34,907 bases of DNA, taken from positions 1 to 34,907 of the forward strand of contig CAYTGR010000048.1 in the NCBI GenBank assembly GCA_964437445.1, written 5' to 3'. Of the stretch, positions 16,930 through 23,620 are shown one piece after another; position 1 is the stretch's first letter; every line of letters begins with the position of its first letter. A program made the position numbers and the translations under genes. This stretch comes from CAYTGR01 sp964437445. Its GTDB lineage: Bacteria; Chloroflexota; Anaerolineae; B4-G1; SLSP01. The notes under the pieces are model-generated. The model worked only from the letters and a program-made list of their open reading frames with translations, made no database searches and had not been told where the DNA came from.

Positions 16930-17558
16930 TGTGAGTGCGCCAGCGCGCGTTTGACGATCTCCCGCCGCCGCCGGGTGTAGCCGGTGTCATCCGCCAGGCG
17001 AGAGAGCGCCCGCTTACCGGCCGGCGCGGCGTATTGCAGCTCTGCGGTGGCGGCGGGCAACTCCAGTTCGGTCAGCACGAGCAGCGTGTAGTAGAAGGGG
17101 AAGCCGCGCCAGCGGCCGCGCGCGTCGCGGCGCCGGGCCAGCCGTGCTAAGTGTTCAGTCGGCCACGATCCCGCTGAAGTGAGGTCGCCCGCTGCCAGGT
17201 GGCGTAGCCAACCGAGCCCGGCGTGAGCGCACTCGCCGACGGTGCAATGGTCGCGGACGTAGCATTGCGCGGACAGCCATGCTTCGGCCTGAGCCGTCAC
17301 GTGAGCGGCCACGCCCAGGAGTCGCAACAGTCGCACCGTCTCGGCGGTGAGGAGCGCGCGCGCTGCCAGGCGGGTGCGCAACGGCTCGCCGGTGAAGAGG
17401 GGGAGGCCGGGTTGCGCCGTGGCGTGGATGGCCGGCAGCGCGGCGATCAACATCTCGCGCGTGGCCGGTATCGCGGCCGGGGCGAGGGGGTCGCCCCAGA
17501 AATAGGCCGCGTTCAGTGCGTCCAGCGTGGTCAGCCAGTGCAGGGGGGTCGCGTTCAT
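16926..17558 (-). CDS. Unknown helical protein coupled to the radical SAM enzyme
   Basis: A 210-residue protein that I do not recognise. It is mostly alpha-helical and Ala/Leu-rich. The middle contains a Cys/His cluster, Cys99-x5-Cys105-x4-Cys110-x-His112, within QCYVRDHCTVGECAH, which could bind a metal or iron-sulfur cluster. A later block reads GFPFYYTLLVLTELELP. The repetitive helices recall alpha/alpha-toroid proteins such as prenyltransferases, but no catalytic motif supports this. It begins with ATG after GGAGGTGCG and overlaps the radical SAM gene by 4 bases (ATGA), which points to a shared pathway. A possible minus-strand promoter lies upstream: TTGACA at 17604-17609, with a poor -10 (TAAGAA, 17581-17586). 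Confidence 0.75.
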   Translation of the reverse strand: MNATPLHWLTTLDALNAAYFWGDPLAPAAIPATREMLIAALPAIHATAQPGLPLFTGEPLRTRLAARALLTAETVRLLRLLGVAAHVTAQAEAWLSAQCYVRDHCTVGECAHAGLGWLRHLAAGDLTSAGSWPTEHLARLARRRDARGRWRGFPFYYTLLVLTELELPAATAELQYAAPAGKRALSRLADDTGYTRRRREIVKRALAHSQ

Positions 17559-17741
17559 ATCGCACCTCCATGAAAGATCCTTCTTAAGGATACCCTGGCT
17601 TTATGTCAAGAGACGTCATATTCTTGCGGGAATGATGATATAATGAGTAGCGGGACTTCCCACGACTTCAGGGTTCACCGGCGGTGAACCGTTCACGAAT
17701 GCAATGCGAATACGTGATAGGGTATTCGTGGACGGCCAGGG

Positions 17742-17940
17742 ATTATTTTCAGGGGAATTCCCCATGCACTGGCGTTCACCAGCGGGGGGGGATGAGAATA
17801 GGTTTGTAGTGCCGCGCTTGAGCGCGGCTAAGACGGCGCTAAAGTTAGCGTCTCAGCGTTTCAGCGTGTTTGTAGTGACGCGCTTTAGCGCGGCAAAACG
17901 GCGCTGAAGCGCCTCACTACAAACACAGTGCTATTTTCAA
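17742..17940 (+). repeat. Composite copy of the dispersed palindromic repeat
   Basis: The left module (17742-17800: ATTTTCAGGGGAATTCCCC, then ACTGGCGTTCACCAGC) is shared with 30151-30199 and 30275-30330. It is followed by two GTAGTG core units. The second unit (17868-17924) is the cleanest in the window: perfect 10-bp ends GTTTGTAGTG and CACTACAAAC enclose two inner palindromes, CGCGCTTTAGCGCG and GGCGCTGAAGCGCC. The right module (CTATTTTCAAGGGAG) closes the element at about 17945. There is no coding potential. Together with the next entry it accounts for most of the 17559-18076 gap. Confidence 0.85.
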
Positions 17941-17986
17941 GGGAGGAGATTTCATCCTTCCACCTTCATCCTTCATCCTTTCAAAT

Positions 17987-18061
17987 GTGAGCGGTGAGCA
18001 GGAAACAGGAACTTCCTTACTGCTCTCTGCTTACTCCTTAACTGGTTTCTATATTTCAGAG
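17987..18061 (+). repeat. Second repeat module (GTGAGCGGTGAGCAGGAAAC type)
   Basis: This stretch begins GTGAGCGGTGAGCAGGAAAC and ends CTTAACTGGTTTCTAT. It recurs nearly unchanged at 30208-30275, so it is repeat DNA and not the N-terminus of the following gene, although the frame is open through it. Part of it (GCTCACCGCTCACA) is also seen inverted at 21278-21290. Confidence 0.8.
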
Positions 18062-18076
18062 GTGCCGAGGTTGGAC

Positions 18077-18922
18077 ATGACATTGCGCGACGGGGAGCGG
18101 GTTTATCTGGAGCACTACGACGCCAGGTGGGGGATGCGGCGCTGGCACCCGGCCCGGCTGCGTCTGGATCCGGTGGCCGGTACACTGACGTTTGCCTTCA
18201 GGAGAGGTTGGGGGCGGCCCGCCCCCCTGACGTTGCCTCTGTCGCGGGTCACCGGGTTCCAGGTGCAGCAGCGGCCGCTGCCTCAAGGTGGGTTATACGA
18301 GGCTGCTGTGTTGGTGCTGTTGATCCTGCCGGCCACTTATTTCCTGGAGCGTTATCAGCTGAAGGGCTTCTGGTGGAAAATGCTGTTGAACCTCTTGCCC
18401 CTGTTGGTGGCGGCCGGTTTAGGGGCGTTGGTGCCCCAGGCGCTCAAAGTCCCGGTAGTGTGCCTGAGCTGTCCGCCGGACGGAGATGAGATGCGCGCGC
18501 CGTCGCCGATAAGGCCATTCGACCGGGCGTTGCAAGACCGGCTCCGGCGCGAATTGGAAGAGCAGGGGCATACCGTCACCGACGCTGAGCTGGAAGGCGC
18601 TGTAGCGGGCCAGTGGGAGACGCTCCCGCCGCCGGTCCGGCAGGCTTTAGAGCGGCTGGACTCGCTTACCGATTACCTGTCACCCCACATTTACCGGCTG
18701 CACGGCCGTGGCTGGCGCAGCATTCTTCAAACTCACGGGCTGGCCGAGCAGCTGGAGGCTGTGTTGCAGAGCTGGCACGCTCCCATCGCCGACTGGGATA
18801 CCCAGCCGGCCATCGCCTGGGAAGCGAGCCAGCGGTTAGTGATTTTGACCCAGTTGATCGCGCTGCTGGTGGTCGGGCTGGGTATCGGCTATACGCTCTG
18901 GCGGGCTGTGGGCAGCTGGTAG
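18077..18922 (+). CDS. Uncharacterised membrane protein
   Basis: A 281-residue protein of unknown function. The ATG at 18077 is chosen because GAGG (18067-18070) lies 6 bases upstream and because the open frame before it is made of dispersed repeat. Residues about 1-70 look like a small beta-rich cytoplasmic domain (TLRDGERVYLEHYDARWG and on). Two hydrophobic helices at about 76-90 and 102-122 are followed by a charged helical region (about 140-245) with no known motif, and a last helix lies near the C-terminus (about 258-276). Its stop is 5 bases from the stop of the convergent PfkB kinase gene. No enzymatic signature was found. Confidence 0.72.
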   Translation: MTLRDGERVYLEHYDARWGMRRWHPARLRLDPVAGTLTFAFRRGWGRPAPLTLPLSRVTGFQVQQRPLPQGGLYEAAVLVLLILPATYFLERYQLKGFWWKMLLNLLPLLVAAGLGALVPQALKVPVVCLSCPPDGDEMRAPSPIRPFDRALQDRLRRELEEQGHTVTDAELEGAVAGQWETLPPPVRQALERLDSLTDYLSPHIYRLHGRGWRSILQTHGLAEQLEAVLQSWHAPIADWDTQPAIAWEASQRLVILTQLIALLVVGLGIGYTLWRAVGSW

Positions 18923-18927
18923 CGCGC

Positions 18928-19854
18928 TTATCCGTAATGCCGCCGGTATTCGGCGGCGACCAGGGCCGGGCTGAGCGTGGGGTGATAGAGCTCCGGTGAG
19001 GTGACGCAGAGCCCGCCGACTATGGTCGCCAGCCGGAGCGCGGTGCGCACATCGTACCCCTGAGTGTGCCCGTAGAAAAAGCCGGCGAAGAAAGCGTCGC
19101 CCGCGCCGTTGGAATCGCGGAGCGCATAGTCCGCGATAATCGGCTCCTCCCACCACTCCCCCGCCGCCGTCAAGGCGGTAGCGCCCTGGGCCCCGTGCGT
19201 GCAGACGACCAGCTGTTTCCCGGCGGCGATCTGCTGCTCCATGAAGTCGCGGTAGGCGGGCAGGCGGTCGGAGCTCAGGAAGAGGTAATCGGCGGCGGCG
19301 ATGAAATCGGCGTGGTAGGGAGTCTGCCCGTCGTAATCGTGGATGTCACACCAGAGCGGCTTGCTGTGCGCCCGGCAGAGGGGAATCAACCGCCGGCAGT
19401 AGGGGGAGATGTTGAGGACGACGGCGTCGCTGGACGCAATCACCCTCTCCAGCCGCACCAGATCCATTTCCGGGTCAGATGTCCCGTAGGCGACGAAGAT
19501 AGAAATCCGCCGCCCGTGCGCATCCATCAAGTTGACGTGGCGCTGGGTCCCGGCCGGATCCGGCTCGGCCAGGAGCTCAATCCCTGTCTGCGTCAGGCGG
19601 GCGCGGAGCCGTTCCCCGTATTCGTCGGCACCGAGCAGCGTGTGCAGCGTGACCCGCAGCCCTAATCGCTGGAGGTTGAGCGCTTTGCCGGCCGCCGTCC
19701 CCCCGATGGTCTCATGACAGGCGCGGCTGAAGACGGTCTGCGGGGCGGGTTGGGGGAACTCGTCCAGGTAGATCAGCGTGTTGAAGGTGACCGCCCCTGT
19801 TACCAGCACCTGGCAGGGCCGGGGGGCGGCTGGAGCGGCGTCCACGGTGTTCAT
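18928..19854 (-). CDS. PfkB-family carbohydrate kinase
   Basis: A 308-residue ribokinase-like sugar kinase. The N-terminal substrate region has GGTAAGKALNLQRLG (51-65; the usual GG..N.A), and the C-terminal anion-hole/catalytic motif DSNGAGDAF (247-255) supplies the catalytic base Asp253. Length and order are normal for the PfkB family (ribokinase, fructokinase, adenosine kinase and related enzymes). The substrate is not evident. Its start overlaps the stop of the yjbQ gene by 4 bases, so the two are co-translated. YjbQ proteins have a thiamine-phosphate synthase side activity, so a link of the kinase to vitamin metabolism is possible but unproven. Confidence 0.93.
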   Translation of the reverse strand: MNTVDAAPAAPRPCQVLVTGAVTFNTLIYLDEFPQPAPQTVFSRACHETIGGTAAGKALNLQRLGLRVTLHTLLGADEYGERLRARLTQTGIELLAEPDPAGTQRHVNLMDAHGRRISIFVAYGTSDPEMDLVRLERVIASSDAVVLNISPYCRRLIPLCRAHSKPLWCDIHDYDGQTPYHADFIAAADYLFLSSDRLPAYRDFMEQQIAAGKQLVVCTHGAQGATALTAAGEWWEEPIIADYALRDSNGAGDAFFAGFFYGHTQGYDVRTALRLATIVGGLCVTSPELYHPTLSPALVAAEYRRHYG

Positions 19855-20270
19855 TCCCCGATGATCTTGACCAGCACTCGCTTGCGCCGCCGGCCGTCAA
19901 ACTCCCCGTAGAAGATCTGCTCCCAGGGGCCAAAATCCAGCCGGCCGGCGGTGACCGCCACCACCACCTCGCGCCCCATCACCTGCCGCTTGAGGTGGGC
20001 GTCGCCGTTGTCCTCGCCAGTCTGGTTGTGGCGGTAGCGGCTCAGCGGCTCGTGCGGGGCAAGCGTTTCCAGCCAGTCGTCGTAATCTTGGTGGAGGCCC
20101 GGTTCATCGTCGTTGATGAAAATAGAAGAAGTTATGTGCATAGCGTTCACGAGACACAGCCCTTCCTGGATGCCACTTTCCCGCAGGCAGGCCTCTACTT
20201 GCGGCGTGATGTTGATGAACGCGCGCCGCGTGGGAACGTTAAACCAGAGCTCTTGACGGTAACTTTTCAC
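19851..20270 (-). CDS. yjbQ: YjbQ-family protein (UPF0047)
   Basis: A 139-residue single-domain protein. It starts with GTG preceded by AGGAGAG. Typical family blocks are present: RRAFINITPQVEACLRESGI, then CLVNAMHITSSIFINDDEPGL, RYRHNQTGEDNGDAHLKRQ, and GPWEQIFYGEFDGRRRKRV near the C-terminus. The conserved His and Glu residues (MHIT, GEDNGDAHLK, WEQIF) form the putative metal site. E. coli YjbQ has a weak thiamine-phosphate synthase activity; the physiological role is open. It is the first gene of a two-gene unit with the PfkB kinase (4-base overlap). Confidence 0.94.
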   Translation of the reverse strand: MKSYRQELWFNVPTRRAFINITPQVEACLRESGIQEGLCLVNAMHITSSIFINDDEPGLHQDYDDWLETLAPHEPLSRYRHNQTGEDNGDAHLKRQVMGREVVVAVTAGRLDFGPWEQIFYGEFDGRRRKRVLVKIIGE

Positions 20271-20321
20271 GGTACTCTCCTGGGAGGTAGATCGTCAAAG
20301 ATGGCCGCCGCTGGACCATTG

Positions 20322-20367
20322 ACGGACGACAGACTCCTGGTTGCATGGCCGGAGGGCTGTCGTCCGT
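20322..20367. other. Hairpin upstream of yjbQ
   Basis: ACGGACGACAGACTCC (20321-20336) and GGAGGGCTGTCGTCCGT (20351-20367) form a long stem with one extra base and a 14-base loop. It lies between the alpha/beta-hydrolase stop and the yjbQ start, both on the minus strand, so it may terminate or stabilise the hydrolase transcript. No T-run is seen. Confidence 0.5.
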
Positions 20368-20386
20368 GCCTGTCTGGCCGTGGCAG

Positions 20387-21211
20387 TTACGGCTGAGCCG
20401 GGATCGCGGCCGCCAGGAAGTCTGCCAGCAGCGCCGTCACCGCGGCCGGTTGTTCCTGGGTGCAGATGTGACCGGCCTCTTTGATGATTGCGAGCCGGGC
20501 GCCGGGGATTTGCCCGGCCATGGCTTGCGCTTCGTGCGGCGGCCGGGAACGGTCGTCTTCACCCACGACCACCAGGGTCGGCGCGGTGATCTCCCCCAGC
20601 CGTTCCATGATGGAAGCGCGGCCGAAGATCGCCCGGCCCAGCGCGACAATGCTGGGAATCTGCGCAGCCGGGAGCGCGAGCAGGTGATTCTTAAAGCGCT
20701 GCACCAGCTCGGGCTGGCGTTCAAAGGTGAGGCCGGCAAAAAAGAAGGGCGGGCAGGCCTCGGCCAGGGGCGGTGGCATGACACCGGCTTTCTCCAGCAT
20801 GTCTAACATTTGGAAGAAGCGGGCTTGGCTGGCCGGTGGCTCAGCGCCGACGTGCGAATCCATGATGACCAGCGCGGCGACCGCCTCCGGGTGGTTCAGG
20901 GTGAGGTAGGTGGCCCACATCCCGCCGACCGAGAGTCCAACCACGGCAAAGCGCTGGAGCTCCAACGCCTGGGTGAGCGCCCAAAAGTCATCGGCCAGCG
21001 CGTTGAGGCTGGTGGGGATAGCAGGCAGCGGCTCGGAACGCCCGTGCCCCCACAATTCCGGCACGATGCAGCGATAGGTCTGCGCGAGCGTCTGGACCTG
21101 CGGTTCCCACATGGTGGCCTCCCACAGATAGCTGTGGCCGAACAAGACCGGGAACCCGCTCCCGTGCTCTTCGTAGAACATCCGGCGACCTCTGATGGTA
21201 ACGTATGGCAT
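20387..21211 (-). CDS. Alpha/beta-fold hydrolase
   Basis: A 274-residue cytoplasmic hydrolase. It has FGHSYLW near residue 25 (HG-type oxyanion region), the nucleophile elbow G-L-S-V-G with Ser94, an acid at Asp219/Asp220 in VVGEDDRSRPP and His248 in EAGHICTQEQP. The order and spacing match the single-domain alpha/beta hydrolase family that includes 3-oxoadipate enol-lactonase-like, esterase and haloperoxidase-like enzymes. AAGGAGGGA precedes the ATG. Substrate unknown. It stands between yjbQ and the GH1 gene, all on the minus strand, but the gaps (about 115 and 160 bases) hold hairpins and repeats, so co-transcription is uncertain. Confidence 0.9.
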   Translation of the reverse strand: MPYVTIRGRRMFYEEHGSGFPVLFGHSYLWEATMWEPQVQTLAQTYRCIVPELWGHGRSEPLPAIPTSLNALADDFWALTQALELQRFAVVGLSVGGMWATYLTLNHPEAVAALVIMDSHVGAEPPASQARFFQMLDMLEKAGVMPPPLAEACPPFFFAGLTFERQPELVQRFKNHLLALPAAQIPSIVALGRAIFGRASIMERLGEITAPTLVVVGEDDRSRPPHEAQAMAGQIPGARLAIIKEAGHICTQEQPAAVTALLADFLAAAIPAQP

Positions 21212-21228
21212 CCTGTCCCTCCTTAACG

Positions 21229-21298
21229 AAAATAGAAATCAGTTTGTAGTGAGCAGTGACTATCACCCGCATGACTGCTCACCGCTCACATTTTTGTT
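21229..21298 (-). repeat. Degenerate dispersed repeat between hydrolase and GH1 genes
   Basis: TTTGTAGTGAGCAGTGAC and GACTGCTCACCGCTCACA match parts of the repeat family at 17.8-18.0 and 30.2 kb in inverted order. TGAGCAGT (21250-21257) and ACTGCTCA (21274-21281) form a perfect 8-bp inverted repeat. This covers roughly half of the 21212-21369 gap. Confidence 0.55.
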
Positions 21299-21369
21299 AT
21301 CGCGGGTGTGGCGACGCCACGCGAAAAGAGTTGTTGGATCAATGAGTCGCGCAGTCAGCAGGGCTGGGC

Positions 21370-22737
21370 TCAGCCGGGCAGCCCGTTGCGGATGATCACG
21401 TCCCGATACCAGTAGGCGCTGTCTTTGGGGAGCCGCTCCTGGGTGGCATATTCCACCCGGACCAGGCCGAAACGTTGCGTATAGCCCTTGGCCCACTCAA
21501 AGTTATCCACCAGCGACCAGACGAAGTAGCCAGCCAGCGCGACCCCGGCCTGGTAGGCCCGGTACATCGCCAGCAGATGCTCGTGCAGGTAGGCGATGCG
21601 GTTGGTGTCGCGGATGCGGCCGTCGGGATCCACCGTATCGGGGTAGCTGACGCCGTTTTCGGTGACGTAAATCCTGGCCGGAGTGTACTCGCGCTGAACA
21701 CGGGTGAGGAGAAGGTACAACCCCTCCGGGTAGACCTCCCAGCCCATGTCGGTCCGTTCCGGTGAGGCGAGGCGGGTGGGCGGCAGGTTCTCACTTTCGG
21801 GGATCTGCCGGCTGCGGATGATGACGCGGGTGTAGTAGTTGAGGCCCAGGAAATCCAGCGGGGCGGCGATGGCAGCCAGATCGCCGTCCTGGACGAAGGT
21901 GAGGCCTGCCGGCGGTAGCCAACCGGCGGTGAGGGCGTCGGCGACAATGTCGGTGGGATACCCCCGCCCGTGCAACGGATCCAGGAACCAGCGGTTGGCG
22001 CGCCCGTCCGCGGTGCGCGCTGCCTCCACGTCGGCGGCGCTGGGGGAGGCCGGCTCCATCTGCGTCAGGTTGAGCGTGATGCCAACCTCGGCGGCGGGAC
22101 TGTTGCGGCGGATGACCGGCATGGCCCCGCCGTGGGCCACCAGCAGGTGATGGGCCGCGGTGAAGGCCGCGCGGGGATCGCGCCAGCCGGGGGCGTGCTC
22201 GCCCAGCTCGTAGCTCAGAAAGCTGGAGCACCAGGGTTCGTTGAGGGTGATCCAGTGGCGGACGCGGTCGCCCAGGGCGCGCGTGACCACGTCGGCATAT
22301 TCCACGAAGGCCTCGGCGGTGGAGCGCACCGTCCAGCCGCCTTCATCCTGGAGCAGCTGCGGCAGATCCCAGTGGTAGAGCGTGATGAACGGTTCAATCC
22401 CGGCCTCCAACAAGGTATCCACCAGGCGGCTATAGAAATCCAGCCCGGCCGGGTTGACCTGTCCGCGCCCGGTGGGCAGGATGCGTGGCCAGGCGATGGA
22501 GAAGCGGTAGGCGTTCAGGCCCAACAACCGCATCAGGCCGATGTCTTCGCGCCAGCGATGATAGTGGTCACAGGCGACGTCGCCGGTATCGCCATTCCGA
22601 ATCTTGCCCGGGGTGTGGCTGAAGCGATCCCAGATGGATTCGCCCCGGCCATCCTCGTTCCAGGCGCCTTCAATCTGATAAGCGGCGGTAGCGGTGCCCC
22701 AGAAAAAGCCGCGCGGAAAGGATAACGTGTGGGACAT
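21370..22737 (-). CDS. GH1 beta-glucosidase
   Basis: A 455-residue cytoplasmic enzyme of glycoside hydrolase family 1. The N-terminal signature FFWGTATAAYQIEGAWNEDG (about 11-30) is complete. The acid/base is Glu167 in TLNEP and the nucleophile is Glu360 in YVTENG. The family Trp/Glu sugar-binding region WSLVDNFEWAKGY is near the C-terminus. Length is typical. Members hydrolyse cellobiose, short beta-glucans and aryl-beta-glucosides; many also act on beta-galactosides. It is the hydrolytic counterpart to the GH94 phosphorylases downstream. It is divergent from the ArsR-DUF2087 gene, with a 170-base shared region; a weak minus-strand promoter (TTGCTA, 17 bases, TACAAC) can be drawn there. Confidence 0.96.
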   Translation of the reverse strand: MSHTLSFPRGFFWGTATAAYQIEGAWNEDGRGESIWDRFSHTPGKIRNGDTGDVACDHYHRWREDIGLMRLLGLNAYRFSIAWPRILPTGRGQVNPAGLDFYSRLVDTLLEAGIEPFITLYHWDLPQLLQDEGGWTVRSTAEAFVEYADVVTRALGDRVRHWITLNEPWCSSFLSYELGEHAPGWRDPRAAFTAAHHLLVAHGGAMPVIRRNSPAAEVGITLNLTQMEPASPSAADVEAARTADGRANRWFLDPLHGRGYPTDIVADALTAGWLPPAGLTFVQDGDLAAIAAPLDFLGLNYYTRVIIRSRQIPESENLPPTRLASPERTDMGWEVYPEGLYLLLTRVQREYTPARIYVTENGVSYPDTVDPDGRIRDTNRIAYLHEHLLAMYRAYQAGVALAGYFVWSLVDNFEWAKGYTQRFGLVRVEYATQERLPKDSAYWYRDVIIRNGLPG

Positions 22738-22843
22738 GCGGGTCTCCTATTTTTGCAATGTGCGGCGGGAGCCAGCGCCCCACCAGCCTGGTTGTATCAC
22801 ATTCTGGGGAAATTAGCAAACCGGGGTATTTATCTGGCTGCCC

Positions 22844-22889
22844 TTGACAATTAAATTGATAAATGTATAATCAAGTTGATGATTATCAA
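22844..22889 (+). promoter_or_regulatory. Promoter and operator of the ArsR-DUF2087 gene
   Basis: A perfect -35 TTGACA (22844-22849), a 16-base spacer and a perfect -10 TATAAT (22866-22871). Two TTGAT/ATCAA inverted pairs overlay it: TTGAT 22856-22860 with ATCAA 22870-22874, and TTGAT 22876-22880 with ATCAA 22885-22889. These AT-rich dyads over the -10 and start site are what an autorepressing ArsR protein would bind. Confidence 0.72.
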
Positions 22890-22910
22890 TCTAAGTTAAA
22901 GGGGATCAAT

Positions 22911-23540
22911 ATGGATAACGAAGCTTACATCCAGGAACTATTGATGTTCTTCCGGGCCCTGTCGGATGTCAACCGGCTGAAAATCGTTGCGCTGCTGGCT
23001 AAAGGGGCCTTGTCGGTGGAACAATTAGCGGAGATGTTGGGGCTGAGCTCTTCCACCGTCTCGCACCATCTGGCTAAACTTGCCAAAGTCGGCCTGGTGA
23101 ACGCCCGGGCGGAAGGGTACTACAGTGTGTATTCCCTCCAGACTCAAGCCCTGACCGACATGGCGCAACGGCTGCTATCCACCGAGCTGCTGCCCACGGT
23201 TGCCGCCGAAGTAGACTTAGATGCTTACGACCGCAAGGTGCTGAAGGCGTTTATGTCACCGGAGGGGCGGCTGGTGGCCTTCCCGGCCCAACGGAAGAAG
23301 GAGGAGGCCGTTCTGCGCTATATCGTGCGAGTGTTTGAGCCCGGCCGGCGTTACAGCGAACGGGAGGTCAACCAAATCCTGTTCCAATTCAACGAAGACA
23401 CGGCCCGGCTGCGCCGTGACCTGGTGGAGTTTGGCCTGATGGAGCGCGAAGGCGGCGGTGGCGCTTACTGGCGTGTGGATCAGCCAGACGCCGGCGCTGC
23501 GGCTCCGGCTGGCGCGGGCAAGGCGGATCGTAGCGCCTGA
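22911..23540 (+). CDS. ArsR-type regulator with DUF2087 domain
   Basis: A 209-residue regulator. The ATG at 22911 is preferred because AAGGGG lies 7 bases upstream, while the farther in-frame ATG (22863) falls inside the -10 box. Residues about 8-85 form an ArsR winged helix (RALSDVNRLKIVALLAKG, recognition helix LGLSSSTVSHHLAKLAKVG). No ArsR metal-binding Cys pair is visible, so it is probably not a metal sensor. The C-terminal part (about 105-190) matches DUF2087 (RRYSEREVNQILFQFNEDTA, then LRRDLVEFGLMERE). The last ~20 residues are Ala/Gly-rich and disordered. It is divergent from the GH1 gene, which may be its target. Confidence 0.9.
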   Translation: MDNEAYIQELLMFFRALSDVNRLKIVALLAKGALSVEQLAEMLGLSSSTVSHHLAKLAKVGLVNARAEGYYSVYSLQTQALTDMAQRLLSTELLPTVAAEVDLDAYDRKVLKAFMSPEGRLVAFPAQRKKEEAVLRYIVRVFEPGRRYSEREVNQILFQFNEDTARLRRDLVEFGLMEREGGGGAYWRVDQPDAGAAAPAGAGKADRSA

Positions 23541-23561
23541 ACGAAGCCGGCGGACATCAAT

Positions 23562-23603
23562 CCCCGCCCCCGGCGACCACGCAGAGGTGGCCTGGGGGCG
23601 GGG
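23562..23603. terminator. GC-rich hairpin between convergent genes
   Basis: CCCCGCCCCC (23562-23571) pairs with GGGGGCGGGG (23594-23603) with a 22-base loop. It is followed on the plus strand by CTGGTTGTT, a poor T-run. It lies between the ArsR stop (23540) and the GH94 stop (23621). Confidence 0.55.
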
Positions 23604-23620
23604 CTGGTTGTTAACGGTTG

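Noticed and set aside
17742..17940. Palindromes as rho-independent terminators for flanking genes
   Set aside because: They lack T-runs, occur in several copies with flanking modules and do not follow a gene end; a mobile or dispersed repeat explains them better.
22863..22910. Earlier ATG for the ArsR-DUF2087 gene
   Set aside because: It overlaps the -10 box, has no ribosome-binding site and would lie upstream of the transcription start.
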